From positions 1 to 10,515 of the forward strand of contig CAMBSS010000145.1 in NCBI GenBank assembly GCA_945870465.1: a DNA stretch of 10,515 nt. Direction: 5' to 3'. The notes beneath the pieces were generated by a model. That model did not search any database. It worked only from the letters and a program-made list of their open reading frames with translations, and had not been told where the DNA came from. Origin of the DNA: Bordetella parapertussis (GTDB taxonomy: Bacteria > Pseudomonadota > Gammaproteobacteria > Burkholderiales > SG8-41). Each line of letters begins with the position of its first letter. Within the stretch, counting starts at the first letter, position 1. The translations under genes and the position numbers were made by a program. Shown one piece after another: positions 6,663 through 10,515 of this stretch.

Positions 6663-7670
6663 ATGTTTGCAAAACTGATCGTCGTATTCGTCGTCACGGC
6701 GGCGCTGATCGCCAGCGGCCAGCCCGGCTACGCGGTGCCGTTCTTCATCATCGGCTTCGGTATCGTCCTCGCCATCGAGTCACTCAAGGTCGTCCCGCAG
6801 CAGCAGGCGTGGGTGGTCGAGCGCTTCGGAAAATTTGACAGCGTGCTGGAGCCGGGCCTCAACGGCATCTGGCCGTTTTTCGACCGCGTCGCCTACAAGC
6901 ATTCGCTCAAGGAGGTGCCGCTCGACGTGTCGGAGCAGGTTTGCATCACCAAGGACAATACGCAGCTGGGCGTGGACGGTATTATTTATTATCAGGTGAC
7001 CGATCCGCAGCTTGCGTCGTACGGTTCGTCGAACTACATCGCGGCGATCACGCAGCTTGCGCAGACCACGTTGCGCTCCGAAATCGGCAAGATGGAGCTC
7101 GACAAGACGTTCGAGAGCCGCGACGAGATCAACCGCCAGGTGGTGGCCGTGCTAGACGAGGCGGGGCGCACCTGGGGCGTGAAGGTGCTGCGCTACGAAA
7201 TCAAGAACCTGACGCCGCCGGAAGCCATCCTGCGTTCGATGCAGGCGCAGATTACGGCGGAACGCGAAAAGCGCGCGCTGATCGCCAAGTCGGAAGGGCA
7301 ACGCCAGCAGGAAATAAACCTCGCGGATGGCGAGAGGCAGGCCGCGGTGCTGCAATCCGAAGGTGAGAAAATCGCGGCGATCAACCGGGCTGACGGCGAG
7401 GCCCAAGCCATCACGACCATCGCCGCGGCCAATGCCGCCGCAGTGCGTGTCGTGGCTTCATCGATGAACGAGCCGGGCGGCATGAATGCGGCCAATCTGA
7501 AGGTCGCCGAAATGTATGTGCACGCCTTCGCCAATCTCGCGAAGACCGGCAATACGCTGATCGTGCCGGGCAATTTGGCGGATATGGCGACGCTGGTGGG
7601 GTCGGCGATGTCTATCGTCAGCGGCACCAGGCACGCCGAAGGGTCGGCGCCCGCGCCCAAGCAGGCCTGA
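6663..7670 (+). CDS. SPFH/band-7 (stomatin-like, QmcA/paraslipin) membrane protein
   Basis: The product is a 335-aa inner-membrane scaffold protein that oligomerises in membrane microdomains and influences membrane protein turnover. Two N-terminal hydrophobic stretches (about 4-18 and 25-40) precede the SPFH domain (about 43-200). This contains VPQQQAWVVERFGKF, LEPGLNGIWPFFDRVAYKHSL, ITKDNTQLGVDGIIYYQV and the TLRSEIGKMELDKTFESRDEIN segment typical of stomatin-like proteins. The domain is followed by an Ala/Glu/Lys/Arg-rich coiled coil (196-250, with repeats of ADGE and SEGE/SEGQ). A C-terminal region follows (NLKVAEMYVHAFANLAKTGN, then VPGNLADMATLVGSAMSIV). E. coli QmcA is ~305 aa. The start has a strong GGGGAGG about 8 nt upstream. 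The gene ends 13 bp before the convergent mlaA, with no terminator between them. Confidence 0.92.
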   Translation: MFAKLIVVFVVTAALIASGQPGYAVPFFIIGFGIVLAIESLKVVPQQQAWVVERFGKFDSVLEPGLNGIWPFFDRVAYKHSLKEVPLDVSEQVCITKDNTQLGVDGIIYYQVTDPQLASYGSSNYIAAITQLAQTTLRSEIGKMELDKTFESRDEINRQVVAVLDEAGRTWGVKVLRYEIKNLTPPEAILRSMQAQITAEREKRALIAKSEGQRQQEINLADGERQAAVLQSEGEKIAAINRADGEAQAITTIAAANAAAVRVVASSMNEPGGMNAANLKVAEMYVHAFANLAKTGNTLIVPGNLADMATLVGSAMSIVSGTRHAEGSAPAPKQA

Positions 7671-7683
7671 AACCTGAACCGCG

Positions 7684-8568
7684 TTAGATGGAAGGCGTTG
7701 TTACCGGCGTTGCCGGTTGCACATTGCTGACCGGCATGGTCTCGGCAGGCGCCGAGGCTTGCGGTGCGTTGATGCCCGCGCCCGTCGGTTTTGCCGGTTC
7801 GTCGCCTTCGGCGCGCGGCTTGATTTTCAGCTCTGGAATGTCTTCCTCGTCTTTTTCCGGCGGCGGGTTGCCGTCGTAAACGAGGTTGCGGCGGCGCTGC
7901 AGATAGGCGTCACGCTGGAACTCATAGGGATCGAGCGCCGCTTCGTCGAGGATCTTGGTCGAATCGAGCAGGTTGGCACGCAGGTTGATGATGTGCAGCC
8001 CCCATACCGAGTTGCGCGTGCGCATGTGATTGCGCCAGATCAGGTAGATCGGGTCGAGTTTGAAGTCGACTGCCGAACCGACACCGTCGCGAAATGAACT
8101 CGGGCCGAAAAACGGAATTTGCAGGTAAGGGCCGGAACTGATGCCCCAGCGGCCGAGCGTCTGGCCGAAATCTTCCTTGTGTTTTTCAAGCCCTACTTCA
8201 GTCGCCACGTCGATAAAGCCGGCGAGGCCCACCGTCGTATTGACCACGATGCGTCCGACGTCGGAAACCGCGTCGCCGACCTTGCCCTGCAGCAGGTTGT
8301 TGAGCGCGGTCAGCACGTCGTAGAGGTTGTTGTAGAAGTTCGTGATACCGGTGCGCACAAACTGCGGCAGTACCGTTTTGTAAACCGTTGCGACCGGCTT
8401 TAGGACGACCTTGTCGAGCCCGTCGTTCAGTTGGTAGACGGCGCGGTTAAGCGGCTCGAGCGGATCGCGCGGGTTCTTGGTGCTCGCGCAACCTCCCAGC
8501 AGAGCCAGCGACAACAGCCCCAGCACGCAGGAACTACGGAGCCGGGCGGTAAACAAAGTCATGAGCAT
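7684..8568 (-). CDS. mlaA: MlaA/VacJ outer-membrane lipoprotein (lipid-asymmetry maintenance)
   Basis: MlaA removes misplaced phospholipids from the outer leaflet of the outer membrane and passes them to periplasmic MlaC for return by MlaFEDB. The lipoprotein signal is residues 1-26, with lipobox LLGGC (Cys27). Family motifs follow: DPLEPLNRAVYQLND (35-49), NNLYDVLTALNNLLQGK (80-96), FGQTLGRWGISSGPYLQIPF (134-153) and LDPYEFQRDAYLQRRRNLVYDG (212-233). The product has 294 aa against about 250 for E. coli MlaA. The surplus is a Pro/Glu/Ala-rich, probably disordered tail from about 234. Met1 (8568) and Met3 (8562) are both possible starts; GGAAT lies 8 nt before the second and only about 3 before the first. 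The gene has its own promoter (8611-8639), and no other mla genes are in this window. Confidence 0.94.
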   Translation of the reverse strand: MLMTLFTARLRSSCVLGLLSLALLGGCASTKNPRDPLEPLNRAVYQLNDGLDKVVLKPVATVYKTVLPQFVRTGITNFYNNLYDVLTALNNLLQGKVGDAVSDVGRIVVNTTVGLAGFIDVATEVGLEKHKEDFGQTLGRWGISSGPYLQIPFFGPSSFRDGVGSAVDFKLDPIYLIWRNHMRTRNSVWGLHIINLRANLLDSTKILDEAALDPYEFQRDAYLQRRRNLVYDGNPPPEKDEEDIPELKIKPRAEGDEPAKPTGAGINAPQASAPAETMPVSNVQPATPVTTPSI

Positions 8569-8569
8569 G

Positions 8570-8585
8570 ATTCCAGCATTCCAGC
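8570..8585 (-). repeat. tandem 8-bp repeat in the mlaA leader
   Basis: ATTCCAGC occurs twice back to back on the plus strand, so the mlaA leader reads GCTGGAAT twice just before the start codon. Each copy carries a GGAA that could serve as a ribosome-binding site. A change in copy number would shift the distance between the SD and the ATG. It may simply be chance. Confidence 0.55.
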
Positions 8586-8610
8586 ATTTGGTCTGGTTAC
8601 GGCGTTTTTC

Positions 8611-8639
8611 ATTATAACAATGATTTCAGGCAAAACCAA
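8611..8639 (-). promoter_or_regulatory. sigma70-type promoter of mlaA
   Basis: On the minus strand, TTGGTT (8639-8634), a 17-bp spacer and a perfect TATAAT (8616-8611) face mlaA. The predicted RNA start near 8604 gives a leader of about 36 nt. The -35 matches only TTG of the consensus, but the -10 and spacing are ideal. It lies in the 205-bp gap after the peptidase gene (8569-8773). Apart from this, that gap holds only GC-rich palindromes such as CCGGGC-GCT-GCCCGG at 8661-8675, which has no T-run. Confidence 0.65.
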
Positions 8640-8773
8640 AGGCATAAAACGGCCCTGTTTCCGGGCGCTGCCCGGGTGCCTGCGCTCCGCTGTGGGCGGT
8701 CGTCAGGAAGGGCGTTTTTTCGGCCTGCGCTGTCCGTATTGACAGGTGTCCGGCCGGCCAGCGCCAAGGCGAG

Positions 8774-9856
8774 CTAGCTGGTCGTTGCCGGCGCTTTTTT
8801 GCGCGGTTTCGATTTCCTGGCCTTGGGATTCGCGACGGGCGCCGGCGGCGCGGCCTGCGCGGGCGCCGCGACGGCCGCCGGTGCCGTTTCTACGCGCGCC
8901 GCCGCGGCTTTCTGCCGAACTTCGTCCAGCGTCGCCTGGGTCGCGGCCTGCAAAGGCCCGCCGAGGCTTACCGCTTTTTCCGCCGCAGTCACGGCGTCGC
9001 TGAATTTGCCGCGCTCGGCGAGCACGTTCGCGAGATTGTTGAACGCGGCGGCGGCTTCGGGATTGTCCAATGTCGCCTGCTTGAACGCGGTTTCGGCCGT
9101 ATCGAGATCATGCAGCGCGTAAGCCGTGTTGCCGCGGCCCATGTGGCCGGCGAGGCTGCCAGGCCAGCGTTTGAGCATTGCGGTATATGCAATCAAGGCG
9201 TTTTTCAGGTGCCCGCTTCTTTCGAGAGCAACGACCGCCGCGGCGTAGCGCGTTTCGGTGGCCGTTACGGGCACGCGGTCGGGCGGCACCGCGATCATCG
9301 CCCAGTAGTCTTCCTCCCGCCATATTTTTTCGAACACCGGCAGCGGCGTTGGCAGGCGCGGTCTTTTGCCGGAGCGCCTGATTATTTCCAGGCGGTCAAG
9401 GTCGTAACCGACGACGACCGAGTAATGCCATATCGGATACCATTTGAAGGGGCCGTAGTTTTCGAGCACGATCGCCGGTGAACCCGCGGCGAGTTCGCGC
9501 AAGAGATCGGTCACCTTGGGGGCGAGTTCGTAGGCGATGAGGCCATTGCGGCGCGCGGCTGCGATCATTTCAACCTGCAGGCTGCCTTTGCGTCCGGGCA
9601 GATAGACCTGCTCGACCAGTTGCTCGGGTGTCACCGCGACACCCGCGGCATTCAGCGCCATGGCCAGCGCCGACGGGCCGCAGTAATAATCATCCTGCGG
9701 GTAGAACGGGACCTCGGTCAGTTCCACGCGCGGCGGCAGGCCGGCCGGCCGCTGCTCTTTCAGTGCATAGGTTTGCGGCGCGATGAACGCGCAGCCCGGA
9801 AGCAGCGCGCTCAAAAAAATAAAGCCCGCGGTTAAGCGGGCTTTAAAGCCGTGCAT
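8774..9856 (-). CDS. PA2778-family lipoprotein: C39-like cysteine peptidase with TPR repeats
   Basis: The product is a 360-aa predicted lipoprotein; its signal peptide ends in LLPGC (Cys22). The C39-like papain-fold domain (about 44-192) has catalytic Cys59 in DDYYCGPSALAMAL, His144 in WHYSVVVGYD and probably Asp152. C39 enzymes usually cut after double glycine in leader peptides, but this branch has no transporter domain and should work in the periplasm. Residues about 203-300 form roughly three TPRs (for example AAFNNLANVLAERGKFSDAVTAAEKAV). The end (about 318-360) is an Ala/Pro tract finishing in Lys/Arg-rich sequence. The adjacent PA2779-type gene upstream is its usual partner in Pseudomonas. 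There is no good SD before the ATG, and codons 5-15 coincide with a strong intrinsic terminator, so expression is probably low. No later start would keep the lipoprotein signal. Confidence 0.88.
   Translation of the reverse strand: MHGFKARLTAGFIFLSALLPGCAFIAPQTYALKEQRPAGLPPRVELTEVPFYPQDDYYCGPSALAMALNAAGVAVTPEQLVEQVYLPGRKGSLQVEMIAAARRNGLIAYELAPKVTDLLRELAAGSPAIVLENYGPFKWYPIWHYSVVVGYDLDRLEIIRRSGKRPRLPTPLPVFEKIWREEDYWAMIAVPPDRVPVTATETRYAAAVVALERSGHLKNALIAYTAMLKRWPGSLAGHMGRGNTAYALHDLDTAETAFKQATLDNPEAAAAFNNLANVLAERGKFSDAVTAAEKAVSLGGPLQAATQATLDEVRQKAAAARVETAPAAVAAPAQAAPPAPVANPKARKSKPRKKAPATTS
9813..9844 (-). terminator. intrinsic terminator lying inside the start of the C39-like peptidase gene
   Basis: On the minus strand AAAGCCCGC (9844-9836), loop TTAACC and GCGGGCTTT (9829-9821) form a perfect 9-bp hairpin, followed by ATTTTTTT (9820-9813). 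This is a textbook Rho-independent terminator facing left. It begins 28 nt after the stop of the PA2779-type gene, the normal place for that gene's terminator. It also encodes residues 5-15 (KARLTAGFIFL) of the peptidase signal peptide. Transcription should therefore mostly stop after the small gene, with read-through needed for the peptidase. Translating ribosomes on these codons could also disrupt the hairpin. Confidence 0.85.
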
Positions 9857-9872
9857 ATTGAGTCTTGGTCAG

Positions 9873-10229
9873 TTATTTCCAGAAATACCAGACGATGCCA
9901 GCGATGATGAGGACACCCAAACCCCACCACACTGCGCTGGACGTGGCGCCCGCCGGCAGGCTGTCGATTTTTCCCGCGATGCGGTTGATTTCATCCTGGG
10001 TCATCGCGTTCACGCGGTCTTCGGCGGTCGATGCGGTGAGGCCCAGTGCTTCGAACTGCTTCTGCACGTCGGTGCGGCTGACGAAGTCGCGCACTTTGTC
10101 GCGATTGGCTTCATTGGCGGCACTGGCGAGGACCTGGTCGGTGGCGATCATTCCGGCTTGAGCCGAATAAGGCAACCACACCATGCTGAGGATCAATAAT
10201 TGGCATATCAGTCTGTAGAATGATTTCAT
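9873..10229 (-). CDS. PA2779-family (DUF6627-like) secreted protein with C-terminal membrane anchor
   Basis: The product is a 118-aa protein of unknown function. A Sec signal peptide (1-25) ends in SAQA before GMIATDQVLA. The mature part (26-90) is helical and charged (NRDKVRDFVSRTDVQKQFEALG, then AEDRVNAMTQDEINRIAGKID), as in the PA2779 family. Then come LPAG (91-94), a short Ser/Thr linker and one hydrophobic helix (about 99-116) rich in Trp, ending in a single Lys at the cytoplasmic side. The predicted topology is a periplasmic domain tethered to the inner membrane. The start at 10229 is favoured over the longer in-frame start at 10289 because it has GGAG 7 nt upstream and gives a proper signal peptide. 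The gene has a strong promoter and its own terminator, suggesting high expression. It lies 16 bp upstream of the peptidase gene. Confidence 0.86.
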   Translation of the reverse strand: MKSFYRLICQLLILSMVWLPYSAQAGMIATDQVLASAANEANRDKVRDFVSRTDVQKQFEALGLTASTAEDRVNAMTQDEINRIAGKIDSLPAGATSSAVWWGLGVLIIAGIVWYFWK

Positions 10230-10306
10230 CTTTAGGCTCCAGTAAGTTATGAATGTAATCTGCATCCGCAAGCGCCGACAAAGCGTCATCGCAGCGCCCA
10301 GACTCC

Positions 10307-10336
10307 TTTATATATCCAGGCAAACATCAACGTCAA
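10307..10336 (-). promoter_or_regulatory. sigma70-type promoter of the PA2779-family gene
   Basis: On the minus strand TTGACG (10336-10331) is followed after 16 bp by TATATA (10314-10309), or after 18 bp by TATAAA (10312-10307). RNA would start near 10300, giving a leader of about 70 nt before the ATG at 10229. A second perfect -35 (TTGACA, 10369-10364) lies upstream with AATACA 17 bp later (10346-10341), a weaker possible tandem promoter. Confidence 0.7.
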
Positions 10337-10505
10337 GGGTTGTATTGGCGGCGGCTGTGGATATGTCAAAGGCGGGCGCCGGCGCAGCGCCCTGAATTCC
10401 GGCGGCGCACGGAATATAAATAGCTGACCTCCGCAATGAAATGCCTGCCGGGGGCCGGTTTGCGCGCAAGTCCGTCGTCATATTTTCTGCCGGCGGGCGC
10501 CCAGC

Positions 10506-10515
10506 AAAAAGCCCG
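10506..10515 (-). terminator. possible truncated terminator of a gene beyond the right edge
   Basis: The minus strand enters the window as CGGGCTTTTT, which looks like the 3' arm of a GC hairpin plus its T-run. The other arm would lie past 10515. If so, a leftward gene ends just outside the window. No gene is called in 10337-10515, which holds promoter elements and GC-rich dyads. Confidence 0.3.

Noticed and set aside
7703..7717. ACCGGC-GTT-GCCGGT hairpin near the convergent ends of the SPFH and mlaA genes
   Set aside because: It lies within mlaA coding sequence and has no T-run on either strand, so it is not a standard terminator. It may be due to codon composition.
8705..8760. Imperfect hairpin with a T-run (GTTTTTTCGGCC...GGCCG) between the peptidase gene and mlaA
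   Set aside because: On the minus strand the stem is followed by A residues, and on the plus strand the T-run comes before the stem, so neither direction makes a terminator.
10308..10481. 57-codon minus-strand ORF (ATG at 10481, TAA at 10308) upstream of the PA2779-type gene
   Set aside because: It has no convincing Shine-Dalgarno, no recognisable family features, and overlaps the promoter of the next gene, including its -10. GC-rich DNA gives such ORFs by chance.
10436..10515. Plus-strand ORF from ATG 10436 open to the window edge
   Set aside because: There is no ribosome-binding site, the peptide is low-complexity, and the minus-strand terminator-like sequence at 10506-10515 argues against a rightward gene here.
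1..10515. CRISPR array, insertion sequence or rRNA
   Set aside because: No regularly spaced identical repeats, transposase motifs or rRNA segments were seen. The heptad elements have abutting units without spacers.

Overview
The window looks like chromosomal DNA of a GC-rich betaproteobacterium (Burkholderiales/Nitrosomonadales-like). The basis is the gene content: a Uup-type ABC-F protein, a SirB1-family protein, an NfeD/SPFH pair, an MlaA lipoprotein, a PA2778/PA2779-type pair, and a tRNA with an encoded CCA. Assignment below class level is inference. The leftmost 120 bases are only about 40% GC, clearly poorer than the rest.

Left edge (1-381): AT-rich DNA and the C-terminal remnant of a short-chain dehydrogenase lie directly against the 3' end of a tRNA-Arg(CCU) gene on the minus strand, which looks like the edge of an integrated or decayed island. 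A 15-bp palindrome next to the tRNA could supply -10 boxes in both directions.

Plus-strand block (382-6105): a membrane-anchored PrxQ/Bcp-like peroxiredoxin overlaps a VOC (glyoxalase-fold) protein by ATGA. Then come uup, a DUF6352-like protein overlapping a SirB1-family protein by GTGA, and an alpha/beta hydrolase 1 bp later. The uup gene is bracketed by two copies of an unusual inverted element made of tandem 7-bp units with core ATGGG. These replace normal intergenic DNA, and one of them supplies the stop codon of the VOC gene.

Plus-strand pair (6201-7670): NfeD-like membrane protein and SPFH/stomatin-family protein, both with strong Shine-Dalgarno sequences, a known membrane-microdomain partnership.

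Minus-strand block (10515-7684): a strong sigma70-like promoter drives a small secreted, C-terminally membrane-anchored PA2779-family protein. Next is a PA2778-family lipoprotein with a C39-like cysteine peptidase domain and TPRs, and then mlaA, an outer-membrane lipoprotein gene with its own TATAAT promoter. The most striking feature here is a near-perfect intrinsic terminator lying inside the first 15 codons of the peptidase gene. This suggests that the small protein is made in large excess over the peptidase. Together with an LPAG motif just before the small protein's membrane anchor, it supports a testable protease-substrate model for this poorly characterised pair.
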